A stretch of 64,000 nt of DNA, taken from positions 1 through 64,000 of the forward strand of contig NZ_QPJT01000004.1 of the NCBI RefSeq assembly GCF_003337415.1, read 5' to 3'. Under the pieces are notes generated by a model. That model saw nothing but the letters and a program-made list of their open reading frames with translations. It was not told the DNA's origin and did not search any database. This DNA comes from Anaerobacterium chartisolvens (GTDB taxonomy: Bacteria; Bacillota; Clostridia; Acetivibrionales; DSM-27016). How positions within the stretch are numbered: position 1 is the stretch's first letter; every line of letters begins with the position of its first letter. The translations under genes were made by a program, and so were the position numbers. Positions 8,740 through 17,600 of the stretch are shown one piece after another.

Positions 8740-9002
8740 CACTTTTCCTCTATAGGCTCGTGCTCTTTACCTTTCCCTGCATTTAAAGCCTCCATTCCCC
8801 GGCGTAAGTGTTTTAAATTACTTTCGCTGTAAAACGGGTCGTCACTGGCGGCAATTTCAAAGGGAATACGTCTTTCACGTAAAACAGCCCTAGCAAATAG
8901 GTTTATTGCAACCGATGTATTCATCCCAACATCTGCACAAAAAGCATCGAACTGTTTTTTTACGTCTTCATCCATACGAATACTTAATGTCGTTTGTGCC
9001 AC
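8739..9002 (-). CDS. RelB/DinJ-family antitoxin, orphaned
   Basis: This 87-residue ribbon-helix-helix antitoxin has the classic N-terminal strand and helices (TTLSIRMDEDVKKQFDAFCA, VGMNTSVAINLFARAV) and the linker IPFEIAASDDPFYSESN that wraps the toxin. It uses a GTG start with AAAGGAG upstream. Such antitoxins bind their own promoter and neutralise a RelE/YoeB/YafQ ribonuclease. Here the partner toxin is reduced to 18 codons, so the antitoxin is an orphan. It may persist as a repressor, protect against a homologous toxin elsewhere, or simply be decaying. Confidence 0.88.
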   Translation of the reverse strand: MAQTTLSIRMDEDVKKQFDAFCADVGMNTSVAINLFARAVLRERRIPFEIAASDDPFYSESNLKHLRRGMEALNAGKGKEHEPIEEK

Positions 9003-9028
9003 AATGTAACACTCCTTTCGCTATTAGT

Positions 9029-9063
9029 ATATACATTGTATCACAAATTAATGTATATGTAAA
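9029..9063 (-). promoter_or_regulatory. Antitoxin promoter with embedded inverted repeat (autoregulatory operator)
   Basis: On the minus strand TTTACA (9058-9063) and TACAAT (9035-9040) are 17 bases apart. A perfect 8+8 inverted repeat, ATATACAT (9029-9036) and ATGTATAT (9051-9058), brackets the -10 region. Ribbon-helix-helix antitoxins commonly repress through such sites. Confidence 0.6.
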
Positions 9064-9173
9064 TGCAAATCCGCAATGCTATTATGATTTCACAAGCAGT
9101 CATCACTATCGGTAAATTACATATCAAGTGTTATACCCCATGGCGCCCCCTTTTTTCTACACTCACCGAAGGT

Positions 9174-9443
9174 TTATCTTCTTCTGTTCACCAGCTCCAT
9201 TACCAGTGCAGCTAAAAGTGCAGCGGCAAATACTGCCGCAGAGATCATTGCCATTATAAAGTTCCCCAGAGCCCCAAAACCCTCCGAAAAGCTCATGGCC
9301 TTTATATAGAACCCGAGAGCTGTACTCGCGGCAATCCCTGCAGGGATATATTTTAAAATCCTTCTGCTCTTCATCCGTATTCCCAAAAAACATGCCGCAC
9401 CTGCAAAAATTACTGCAAATAGTACTATTATAAAAATAACCAT
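9174..9443 (-). CDS. Small membrane protein of unknown function
   Basis: The 89-residue protein has about three hydrophobic segments (residues 2-22, 33-45 and 60-84) and a basic C-terminal tail (NRRR). An AAAGGAG ribosome binding site precedes the ATG. It lies 83 bases downstream of the last ACP gene of the biosynthetic cluster on the same strand, so it could be the final gene of that operon, for example a self-protection or export helper. I do not recognise the family and its role is unassigned. Confidence 0.55.
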   Translation of the reverse strand: MVIFIIVLFAVIFAGAACFLGIRMKSRRILKYIPAGIAASTALGFYIKAMSFSEGFGALGNFIMAMISAAVFAAALLAALVMELVNRRR

Positions 9444-9526
9444 TTTGCTTGTTCTCCTTTCATGATCCGAGCCGGGACATTCATATCTCCGTTCTGTGCG
9501 TCAGAGGCAAATTCCGTTGCATAGTA

Positions 9527-9784
9527 CTAATTGCGTTTGTTTACCGTTTTTTTATCAATCAGTGTCATGATATTGTTTATGGTGCTGAAGTTCTTTAAAT
9601 CCAGCTCGTCATTATCAATTTCAATTTCAAAGCTTTGTTCGACAAAATTCACAAGCTTCATTGCAAACAGTGAATTCACAAACCTCAGCTCAAAATAATT
9701 GTCATCGTCTCCCAGCTTGACATTGTCCTCGTCTATTGACAAATTCTCCATAATAAATTTTCTTATCTCATTTCTGCAATCCAT
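9527..9784 (-). CDS. Discrete acyl carrier protein, FkbJ-like
   Basis: This 85-residue carrier has the phosphopantetheine serine in FVNSLFAMKLVNFVEQSFEI. The NSLFAM..VNFVE context differs from the DSL of ordinary ACPs. It resembles the ACPs that carry methoxymalonyl, hydroxymalonyl or aminomalonyl units (FkbJ, ZmaD type); this comparison is from memory. It follows a 3-hydroxyacyl-CoA dehydrogenase-like gene, the usual FkbK neighbour. It probably holds an acyl unit that the discrete acyltransferase transfers to a synthase module. The identity of the unit is not determined. Confidence 0.75.
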   Translation of the reverse strand: MDCRNEIRKFIMENLSIDEDNVKLGDDDNYFELRFVNSLFAMKLVNFVEQSFEIEIDNDELDLKNFSTINNIMTLIDKKTVNKRN

Positions 9785-9851
9785 TTTTATCGCTCCTTAC
9801 CACCCAGTATTTATAGAAATTTCAATGTAATGGGGAAAACCCTGTATACTC

Positions 9852-10706
9852 TCATATGTATTTATAGAAGCCTTTCCCGCTTTTCCTGCCCAGGCAGCCC
9901 GCGTCTACCATCTTCTTAAGCAATGGGCAGCACCTGTATTTAGAATCCTGATAGCTCTCGTAGAGTACCTCCAGAGAATCGACAACGGTGTCCAGGCCTA
10001 TTAAATCGGCAGTCTCCAGAGGGCCCATTTTATGGCTGAAGCCATGCTTCATAATATTGTCAACCTGCTCCGCCGTTGCAATACCGTCCTGAACAATAAA
10101 CGCCGCCTCATTCATGAAAAGGTGCGAAAGGCGGTTGGAAACAAATCCCGCCAGATCATCTATTACAATAGGGTTTTTCCCCAGTGTCTTTAAGAATGAA
10201 ACTACCTCGCCTTCCGTTTCCTCCGATGTATGCCATCCCCTTATCACCTCCACCATTTTCTTAAGTGGAACGGGATTCATTAAATGTGTACCTATAACCC
10301 TCTTGGGATCAGGCAAATATGAAGCCAGCTTTGTAATGGAAATACAGCTTGTATTCAGAGCAAAGAAAGCTTCTCTTCCGCACATTTCAGACAGGTTCCC
10401 ATATTCTTCAATCTTTTTGCCGATATCCTCACTGATATTCTCAATGATAATATACGCCTTGTCGATACCCCCATAATCTGCCTTAAGGGTTATCCTGCTT
10501 AAAATATCGTCAAGCCCCACGGAAGAATACTCCCTGTTCATCATGCAGGCTGAGCGGTATTCATATTTCATTCTCTTTTCCGCCTTTTCCAGAGCCTCGG
10601 CGGAAATATCCTTTAAAATAACGCTGTATCCGTGTCTTGCCACATCCAGCGCTGTCGCGCAGCCCATAACGCCCGCTCCTATAATGGCTATAATCTTATT
10701 ATCCAT
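9852..10706 (-). CDS. 3-hydroxyacyl-CoA dehydrogenase-family oxidoreductase (FkbK-like)
   Basis: The 284-residue protein has an N-terminal Rossmann fold (IAIIGAGVMGCATALDVARH) for NAD(H), the catalytic His in GTHLMNPVPLKKMVEVI, and the C-terminal helical domain with DLAGFVSNRLSHLFMNEAA and GPLETADLIGLDT. It is the size of 3-hydroxybutyryl-CoA dehydrogenase. Inside the cluster and next to the FkbJ-like ACP, it is more likely to oxidise an ACP-bound hydroxyacyl intermediate than to serve central metabolism. FkbK-type enzymes oxidise glyceryl-ACP. An alternative is work with the acyl-CoA dehydrogenase on the fatty acyl starter. Confidence 0.8.
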   Translation of the reverse strand: MDNKIIAIIGAGVMGCATALDVARHGYSVILKDISAEALEKAEKRMKYEYRSACMMNREYSSVGLDDILSRITLKADYGGIDKAYIIIENISEDIGKKIEEYGNLSEMCGREAFFALNTSCISITKLASYLPDPKRVIGTHLMNPVPLKKMVEVIRGWHTSEETEGEVVSFLKTLGKNPIVIDDLAGFVSNRLSHLFMNEAAFIVQDGIATAEQVDNIMKHGFSHKMGPLETADLIGLDTVVDSLEVLYESYQDSKYRCCPLLKKMVDAGCLGRKSGKGFYKYI

Positions 10707-10764
10707 GCCTCTTTATCCCCCTCTTCTTTTATCAATTTAAGTAATACTATGTCATATTGATAGC

Positions 10765-10909
10765 AGAAAGTAATTTCTGTAGGGTAATTTTTTAGACCCG
10801 TAAGGAATACATCTGAGGAAAGCGCATTTATGCTCGTTCCCTAAAGACTTTTCCCTCAAATGCGTCTTTCCGATGCTGTTAAAAATTATCCCGGAAGATA
10901 TTACTTTCT
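10765..10909. repeat. Hairpin element, copy 1 (conserved core with self-complementary arms)
   Basis: It lies between the aminotransferase and dehydrogenase genes. The outer arms AGAAAGTAAT (10765-10774) and ATTACTTTCT (10900-10909) are perfectly complementary. Inside, a T-rich arm, the core GACCCGTAAGGAATACATCT (10795-10814), an AAAGCGC...GCGTCTTT inner hairpin and TTAAAAATTA are shared with the element at 19716-19900. It contains no ORF. Confidence 0.7.
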
Positions 10910-10926
10910 TAACTGTCATAGTACCG

Positions 10927-12249
10927 TTAAGCCATTTCATCATATGCTTCCTTTGTTTCCCTCAACGCCGCGCCAACCCTTTCCCGGAACCACTCCACAT
11001 CCTCCATGCTTATGGAAATATTGGGGTATATCCTTGAAAAGGTTGAAACAAGAATTCCGTTTTTAGAAAGATTATTATTTAAAATTATATCGAGAGTCAT
11101 TATGTCATAGGTATAATCGCAAGTGTTTTCTATCACATCCTCGCAGCAGTGAAAGGCCGCACAGCCCGGAGGCCCCTGAATTACAAGCGGAAGCCCTGCC
11201 TTAGCCGCCTCGGACCTCATTACATCATGCATAAGCTCTATTTTTTCATTCATTCCTGCTATAGCCCGCCCATTATTCCGGCTGAGTATTTCAAGGGTAG
11301 CCTTAACTGCCGCTGTCCCCAGCGGGTATCCGTTAAACGTTCCGGCGTGTATGACCTTCTTATCCGTCAAAAGCTGCATAATCTCTTTTTTGCCCGCCAG
11401 TGCCGAAACAGGAACTCCGCCTCCGGCAATTGCCTTGCCCAATGTAGTTATATCAGGTATAACGCCAAACTCCTTCTGAGCGCCGCCCAAGCCCATGCGG
11501 AAGCCCGTTATAATCTCATCGAAAATGAGTACGGCGTTATATTTATCGCACAGCTCCCTCACCCTTTTCAAATACCCCGGCGCAGGCATTACACTTCCCC
11601 CGTTTACACAAACCGGCTCGGTAATCACCGCCGCAATTTCGTCACCTTTTTTTATAAGCAGCTCCTCCAAAACAGAAGCGTCATTCCATGGCAGAAGGTA
11701 TGACTGGCTTTCCAGCGACTCGTGCGCACGCCCCGCCGTCCCCTTTATATCTCCTATAAAATCCGACGGAACGGGCTCGCCTTTTCTTGGAGCCCTTCCT
11801 CCCATTATATTGTCGGCATTTCCATGATAGTGTCCTTCAAACCTGACAAAACGATTCTTTCCCGTCCACGCCCTTGCTAAGCGGAGTGCGTTTTGGACAA
11901 TTTCGGTGCCCGACAGGCCAAAGCGTATCATTTCAGCCGACGGTACGTATCTGGCAACCAGCTCCATGGCCTCGGCGTCGATATCACAGTGGCTGACGGA
12001 AAGAATCCTGTCAATGGTTTCTTTCAAGCACTCATTATATTCCTCATTCCCGTGGCCGATGATTAATGCTCCGAACCTCGCGTACAAGTCGAGGTACTCA
12101 TTTCCGTCAATATCCCAAACCCGGCTGTCATTGGCTTTTATGAAATGAAGAGGAGTCTCCTGCCACGGAAGGTTAAAATTATAGTGAACACCACCGGGCA
12201 GGTATTGCTTCACCCTGTTGTTATACTCTATATTCCTTTGAGATATCAT
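10927..12249 (-). CDS. GSA-type class III aminotransferase (candidate beta-aminoacyl-forming AMT)
   Basis: I use the ATG at 12249 (440 residues): the acyltransferase stop is 4 bases upstream and AAAGGGGG lies just before it. A longer frame would overlap that gene. The sequence reads as the glutamate-1-semialdehyde aminotransferase family: GAR and GHYHGN-type phrases (FARFGALIIGHG, RFEGHYHGNADN), FDEIITGFR, and the PLP lysine in LGKAIAGGGVPVSAL. The same family provides the AMT domain of iturin and mycosubtilin synthases, which converts a beta-ketoacyl carrier to a beta-aminoacyl one. With FAAL-ACP-KS and a free AT in the same operon, that is the most economical role. A haem-biosynthetic HemL role is unlikely in this context. 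Confidence 0.85.
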   Translation of the reverse strand: MISQRNIEYNNRVKQYLPGGVHYNFNLPWQETPLHFIKANDSRVWDIDGNEYLDLYARFGALIIGHGNEEYNECLKETIDRILSVSHCDIDAEAMELVARYVPSAEMIRFGLSGTEIVQNALRLARAWTGKNRFVRFEGHYHGNADNIMGGRAPRKGEPVPSDFIGDIKGTAGRAHESLESQSYLLPWNDASVLEELLIKKGDEIAAVITEPVCVNGGSVMPAPGYLKRVRELCDKYNAVLIFDEIITGFRMGLGGAQKEFGVIPDITTLGKAIAGGGVPVSALAGKKEIMQLLTDKKVIHAGTFNGYPLGTAAVKATLEILSRNNGRAIAGMNEKIELMHDVMRSEAAKAGLPLVIQGPPGCAAFHCCEDVIENTCDYTYDIMTLDIILNNNLSKNGILVSTFSRIYPNISISMEDVEWFRERVGAALRETKEAYDEMA

Positions 12250-12253
12250 TCTG

Positions 12254-13204
12254 CTACCCCCTTTTAATATGCTCCAGTATTTTCTTTGCGTCTTGTTCAT
12301 CTTCAAAGGCAAGAGTCTCGGGCAGCTCGGGATTCTCGCGTATGAGGTTTCTCATTATAACCTGAGGCCCGATATCCACCAGCAGCTCCACCCCGGCATT
12401 GCACATTTGCTTAAGCGACTGATTCCAGAGGACAGGCAGAACAAGCTGGCTGCCAAGAATGCCGGGAATGCTGTCTGCGGTGTCTATTAACCTTCCTGTA
12501 ACGGTAGACCATATGTTGAACTTTGGCTGCTTAAAGCTTATGCCGTTAAGAGCCTCACGGAGCTCCGGCCTTATGAACGTCATAAGCTCACTGTGATAAG
12601 GCGCGTCAGCCTTCATCGGTATCATTCTAAATGGAATAAATTCCGCGCCGTGCTTATCCGCCTCCTTGTCAAGGGCCTTAAGCGCGGCTTGAGTTCCGGC
12701 AACAATAAACTGCCTTGGAGAATTGTACCCCGATATTGTTATATACTCAACTAATGCTATTGACTCAATAATACCCTCCAGAATATGCAGCTCCATGTCG
12801 GTTACAATTCCCGATCTCCCCCGCTTCTCCTCCATTGCGCGGTGCATAAGCCTTCCTCTCTTTCCGACATACGACAGCCCCTGCTCAAACGACAGCGATC
12901 CCGCCGCAATGAGGGCGGAAATCTCGCCTAAGCTGTGCCCAACGGCATAAGAGGGCATTACCCCTGTTTGATGCTCAAATACGCGAAACAGTGCATAACT
13001 GGCAATTACCACCGCAGGCTGTGCATTTTGTGAAAGCGTCAGCTCCTCAATTCGCCCGTCCAATATCATCGAACGGATATCAAAACACATTATTTCATTG
13101 GCCTCACGGAAAATCTTATCTACATCGGAGAACTCCTTAATCAGCTTTCCGCACATTCCTATGTACTGGCTTCCCTGTCCGGGAAACAGTATTGCAAGCT
13201 TCAT
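12254..13204 (-). CDS. Discrete (trans-acting) acyltransferase, FabD/FenF-like
   Basis: The 316-residue acyltransferase has the N-terminal LFPGQGSQYIGM, the nucleophile Ser91 in AVGHSLGE, and the histidine region DAPYHSELM. The fold matches malonyl-CoA:ACP transacylases, including FenF, the free enzyme that serves iturin-type synthases, and ZmaF-type enzymes that load unusual extenders. It is the only intact AT in the cluster besides AT1 of the megasynthase. The two degenerate AT domains (in the FAAL-KS protein and in the second PKS module of the megasynthase) would need such a partner. Substrate (malonyl or a modified malonyl) cannot be read from sequence alone. Confidence 0.9.
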   Translation of the reverse strand: MKLAILFPGQGSQYIGMCGKLIKEFSDVDKIFREANEIMCFDIRSMILDGRIEELTLSQNAQPAVVIASYALFRVFEHQTGVMPSYAVGHSLGEISALIAAGSLSFEQGLSYVGKRGRLMHRAMEEKRGRSGIVTDMELHILEGIIESIALVEYITISGYNSPRQFIVAGTQAALKALDKEADKHGAEFIPFRMIPMKADAPYHSELMTFIRPELREALNGISFKQPKFNIWSTVTGRLIDTADSIPGILGSQLVLPVLWNQSLKQMCNAGVELLVDIGPQVIMRNLIRENPELPETLAFEDEQDAKKILEHIKRG

Positions 13205-13207
13205 GTT

Positions 13208-14371
13208 CTATCTCCTTTTATAATATCGCTGCAGCCCGAAGCTGGAAATCATCTCCTGCTGCATTTGGGAGGATCCCTCTATAACCTCCAGCACCTTCGC
13301 TTCCCTGTACAGCCTCTCCACGGGGTACTCGCTTAGAAAGCCGTTTCCTCCGTGTACCTGCAGGGCGTCATTCGCAACGTCCACAGCCACCTTGGACGCG
13401 AAATACTTTGCCATGGTTGTCTCCATTACCGCATCGGGGTCCTTTTGCTTGCGCAGTTCACCCGCCTTTAAGGCAAGCGCTCTGGCTGCGTGGGTTTTGG
13501 TAACGGCATCCCCTATCATTCCGCGGATAAGCTGGAAGCTTCTCAGCTTTTCATTGAACTGTGTACGGGTGCGGGAATACGATACCATCGCCTCCAGTGC
13601 CTCCTGAGCAATCGCCACACCTGCCCACGCTATGCTGTAGCGTCCGCAATCAAGAGATGTTGAAACAATATACTCGAAGCCTAAGTTGATTTTTCCAAGC
13701 ACATTTTCCTTTGGAACCCTTACATTGTTTAAATAAAGCTCCGCAATACAGGTGGCGCGGGCAGCCATCATCCCCTCTATCTGCTTTGTTTCAAAACCGG
13801 GGAAAGCCCTCTCCACTAAAAATGCCGTACTTCTGCCTTTATTTGCCGCAATAATAATGAAGAGGTCGGCTAAATGTCCGAAGGTAATCCATCTTTTAGT
13901 GCCGTTAATCACATAGCAGTCATCTTCTTCATGCCAGCTTGTCTTTATATTCTTGGCATCGGAGCCTATATCCGGCTCCGACAGGCCAAACGCCCCGATA
14001 GCCTCACCCCTTGCCAGACGGGGCAGCCACTTGTTCTTCTGCTCTTCCGTGCCAAAGCGCACCAATGTCTCTCCCACAAGAGATGTATGTACGGTAATAA
14101 GGCTTCTTGTTGCGGTACACGCCTTTCCAAACACCTCTGTAAACAGTCCGTAGTACACGGGATCAAGCTCAAGGCCTCCGTACTGCTTTGGAAGAGCAGC
14201 CGCCAGATACCCCTTTGCCGCCATTTTGTCTATAAGCTCCCTTGGTATGCCTTTGTTTTCCTCAAAGCATTTTACATAAGGGCGTATTTCCTGATTCACA
14301 AAAGCCTCTGCTTCATCCACTATTTTTCTCTGCTCTAAATCACAGCTCATCATACAGCCTCCTCCCTGCAC
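13208..14371 (-). CDS. Acyl-CoA dehydrogenase-family flavoenzyme (FkbI-like)
   Basis: The 387-residue protein has the full family layout: helical N-domain, FAD/substrate region IGAFGLSEPDIGSDAKNIKT, WITFGHLAD, RTQFNEKLRSFQLIRGMIGD and ALQVHGGNGF. The catalytic base is the Glu in VLEVIEGSSQMQQE, at the usual position, so it should be active. Its start overlaps the ACP gene by 22 bases, showing tight coupling. It may act on an ACP-bound substrate: FkbI-like enzymes oxidise hydroxymalonyl-pathway intermediates, while others introduce an alpha,beta double bond into the acyl starter. Both are inferences. Confidence 0.85.
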   Translation of the reverse strand: MQGGGCMMSCDLEQRKIVDEAEAFVNQEIRPYVKCFEENKGIPRELIDKMAAKGYLAAALPKQYGGLELDPVYYGLFTEVFGKACTATRSLITVHTSLVGETLVRFGTEEQKNKWLPRLARGEAIGAFGLSEPDIGSDAKNIKTSWHEEDDCYVINGTKRWITFGHLADLFIIIAANKGRSTAFLVERAFPGFETKQIEGMMAARATCIAELYLNNVRVPKENVLGKINLGFEYIVSTSLDCGRYSIAWAGVAIAQEALEAMVSYSRTRTQFNEKLRSFQLIRGMIGDAVTKTHAARALALKAGELRKQKDPDAVMETTMAKYFASKVAVDVANDALQVHGGNGFLSEYPVERLYREAKVLEVIEGSSQMQQEMISSFGLQRYYKRR

Positions 14372-14598
14372 TCATATAGATACCCTGCAAATGCGGATAT
14401 GGTTTTATATTCGAACATAGCGACGGGTGAAATATCTATGTCCAGCTTCTTTCTTATCCTGTTAATAATTTTTAATGCCTGTATGGATGAAACGCCTATT
14501 TTCAAAAGGTTGGTCTCTTCATCTATGGAATCGGCATCCTGCATCAATATTGCGCCAATTTCAGATTTTATTGTCATAATAATATCTTCCTTGCTCAT
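14350..14598 (-). CDS. Discrete acyl carrier protein following the FAAL-KS protein
   Basis: The 82-residue carrier has the phosphopantetheine serine in LLKIGVSSIQALKIINRIR and a PKS/NRPS-like helix III (VAMFEYKTISAFAGYL). It begins 4 bases after the FAAL-ACP-KS-AT* gene and overlaps the acyl-CoA dehydrogenase gene. The position suggests it is the acceptor carrier that the KS of that protein would normally have downstream in cis: KS, then AT, then ACP. It probably carries the elongated beta-ketoacyl starter, which the aminotransferase could then act on. Confidence 0.85.
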   Translation of the reverse strand: MSKEDIIMTIKSEIGAILMQDADSIDEETNLLKIGVSSIQALKIINRIRKKLDIDISPVAMFEYKTISAFAGYLYECREEAV

Positions 14599-14602
14599 AA
14601 AC

Positions 14603-17600
14603 TCATTCTCCTCTCAATTGATCTATCCAGAAGGACTTTTTTTCAAACGGATACGGTGGCAGCGACACTACCCTTCCCGATCCGTCGGGATGGATGCTCT
14701 TCCAGTCAAAGTCTGCTCCTGCCGCATATAAGTCTCTTATAACCGAAAGCAATCCCGAGTCAAAGCAACCCCCTTCCGCAGGCTGTGCAACAAGGATTTT
14801 TAACTTGTCCCCAAGTCCTTCAGGCAGCATTTTTGTGCAGTCGTCCTCTGCAATGCACAGGCCCAGCACAATATCAGCTTTCTTTAGAGACTGTCCCAAC
14901 GCCTGATTTTCATTATCGCCCCGGCTTTCTTTTTTTCCTGTATTGCCTCCGGCAAAGTATTCCTCTAATGCTGCAGCCCAATCTATTTCATTGTTCAGCA
15001 CATCCGCCGCTATTTGCCCTGAGCCCATCCCGCTGATATTTAAAATATCTGCCCCGGCATGTTTTATTTCCCTTGCTAACCAATACCAGTATGCAAAAAA
15101 TGATAATTCCTTGCCGTCATACCCCTCCAATGCCATGATATTATGCCGGTTTACGCTGTCATAAAGCTCCGGCAGGTTTTGTTCCGGCACCCTGCCCTGC
15201 TCCCCTCCATAAGCAGCTACATTTTTTGTGATACATTCCTTTATATCCCCTATTATTATACAAACCCTTGCCGGCCTGTTCTTTAGAAAACTGCCCTTGC
15301 TCACGGCACTGAGGCTGCCCGTGCTTCCGCCTGAAGAGACAATACAGGCGGCGCGATATCCGTAATGCCTTCTGTAGCGGTTTCTTGTAAAGCACAAATT
15401 GTTGATATCCATATCAGGAGTATTCTTAAGCATGTCCTCGGTTTGACTTATAATACTCTCCAATGCGCCCTCCGACTTAGCAGACATTGTCAGTATTTGC
15501 AGCTTGCTCCCGGAAGCTGCGGCAGGCTCTTCCCTCCACTCCTCCAGTACGATATGCGTGTTTGTCCCTCCCAGGCCAAAGGAGCTTATTCCCGCCTTCC
15601 GTGTCCCGCTCTCCCTTGCCGGCCAGTCCCCGGCTTCCTTTACAATATATAGCGGGGTCTTTTCAAGCTGCAAGGCGGAGTTGACATTTTCCGTATGCAG
15701 TGTGGGGACCAGCTTTTTATTCTTTAAGCAAAGCAAAACCTTTACAAGCCCCGCGCCGCCGGCAGCAGGCAGCAGGTGTCCTATATTGGTCTTAACGGAG
15801 CCTATTCCTATATGGCGGGGCGTATCCTTCCCATGCTTGGAAAACAACTTGGACAGTGCGTTAATTTCTATGGGATCCCCAATTGCCGTACCCGTTCCGT
15901 GTACCTCAATATATCCTATTTCATCCGGCGAAACTCCGGCATTCATATATGCGTCCTCTATAACCTTAAACTGCCCCTGAGGATTTGGAGCCATTATTCC
16001 CAGAGAATACCCGTCGTTATTAACGGCAGCTCCACGTATAACTCCGTATATATTTTTGCTGTCCCTTACCGCCGTATCAAGAGGCTCTAAATAGACAACC
16101 ACAACCCCTTCTCCAAGAACCGAGCCGTCGGCGTCTTTATCAAACACCTTTGAATATTTCGTTGAGGAAATAATGCCTGCATTTCGTGCCAGCACATGTA
16201 TTGACGGATCTGCCAGAATATTTGCACCCGCGACAACCGCGCCGCTTATGCTGTTATTTGTTAAGGCGGAGGCCGCATGGCATACGGCGGCTGAAAATGA
16301 AGAGCAGGCGGTGTCAATAGCCATTGCGGGGCCTGTGAAATTATATTTATGCGATATTGCCGCGGCTATTATATTGGGCATATTGCCCACCATTGCATTG
16401 TGGTGAACCTTGTCTATACCGTTTTTCTCTATATGTTTTATAAGCAGATTAAGATAAGTGTTTGAGCTTATCCCCGCATATACCCCGACATTACGCTCCT
16501 CCTCCATGCCGGGAACCGCTCCCGCATCCTCAAGGGCTTCATAAGAGGCCTCCAAAGCAAGCCTTTGCTGAGGATCTGTGACCATTGCTTCCTCGGGAGA
16601 CATCTCGAAAAAGTCATTGTCAAACATATCAATATCCTCAAGCTCTCCCATCCACTCATCCCACTGTGTGCCGCCGCATAATTGCTTTCTCCGGGCACTT
16701 ACCTTGGCAATGCTGTCCCTGCCGTTGTACAGGTTGTCCCAAAATATCCTGTGGTTTTTAGCACCGGGCAGCCTTACGGCTATTCCGGTTACTGCAATGG
16801 CCCTGTTATCCTCAGAGCTGTTCTCCGGCCTTAAGTCAGATGTCTTTTTACCTCCGCAATCCGCCCTTGACTGAAGATACTCGGAAATTTCCCTTATTGT
16901 CTTGCAGAGAACAAGCACCTCAGGGCCTATCTCCCTCTTCAGATGCTTTTCAATTGCATCCAGAAGCTGGTACGCCTTTACGGAATTGCCGCCAAGCTTA
17001 GAAAAGGAATCATCAATTGATATTCTTTGCGGGGGGATATTTAAAAGCTCAGACCAGCTTTTATGCAGGAATATCTCCAGTTCATTCTGCGGAAGGCTGA
17101 CAATCCTCTCTCCCTCCCCGCACTTGTCTATGCCTGCCTGTATTTCGTTTAATAAAGTGTCATATACTCCGCTTTCATAATAATTGCACAACTGAAAACG
17201 CTGTACCTTGCCGCTTGTGGTTTTTGGTATCAATTTAATGGGAATGACATGGGTTACCTGTACTCCCAGTGTCTCATTCAATTTATCTACAATGCTTTGG
17301 CGTAAGGGCAAAAACTTTTCTATATCAAGCTTGTACTTTATAAACACAAGCAGCTCTTCCTGCCGGGTCTTGCCGCTAAAAAGCCCTGCGACAGCGATAT
17401 TGCCCCGGGGTATCGTGCCAAGCTCATATATAATTTCCTCTAAATCATGGGCAAAATAGTTCTGGCCCCGGATAAATATTATGTCCTTTATCCTTCCACT
17501 TACCACCAGAGAATTATCGGCAATAAACCCCAAATCCCCCGTGCGCAGCCACCCGTCAACATACATCCTGCTTGTTATGTCATCACAATTATAATAGCCC

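Noticed and set aside
9163-9393. Alternative ORF overlapping the small membrane protein
   Set aside because: The 9174-9443 frame has a good ribosome binding site and a coherent membrane profile; this one does not.
9852-12249. Haem biosynthesis (HemL) or butyrate pathway assignment for the aminotransferase and hydroxyacyl dehydrogenase
   Set aside because: No other haem or butyrate genes are nearby and both genes are embedded in the PKS/NRPS operon.
12250-12312. N-terminal extension of the aminotransferase
   Set aside because: It overlaps the acyltransferase end; the ATG at 12249 has its own strong ribosome binding site.
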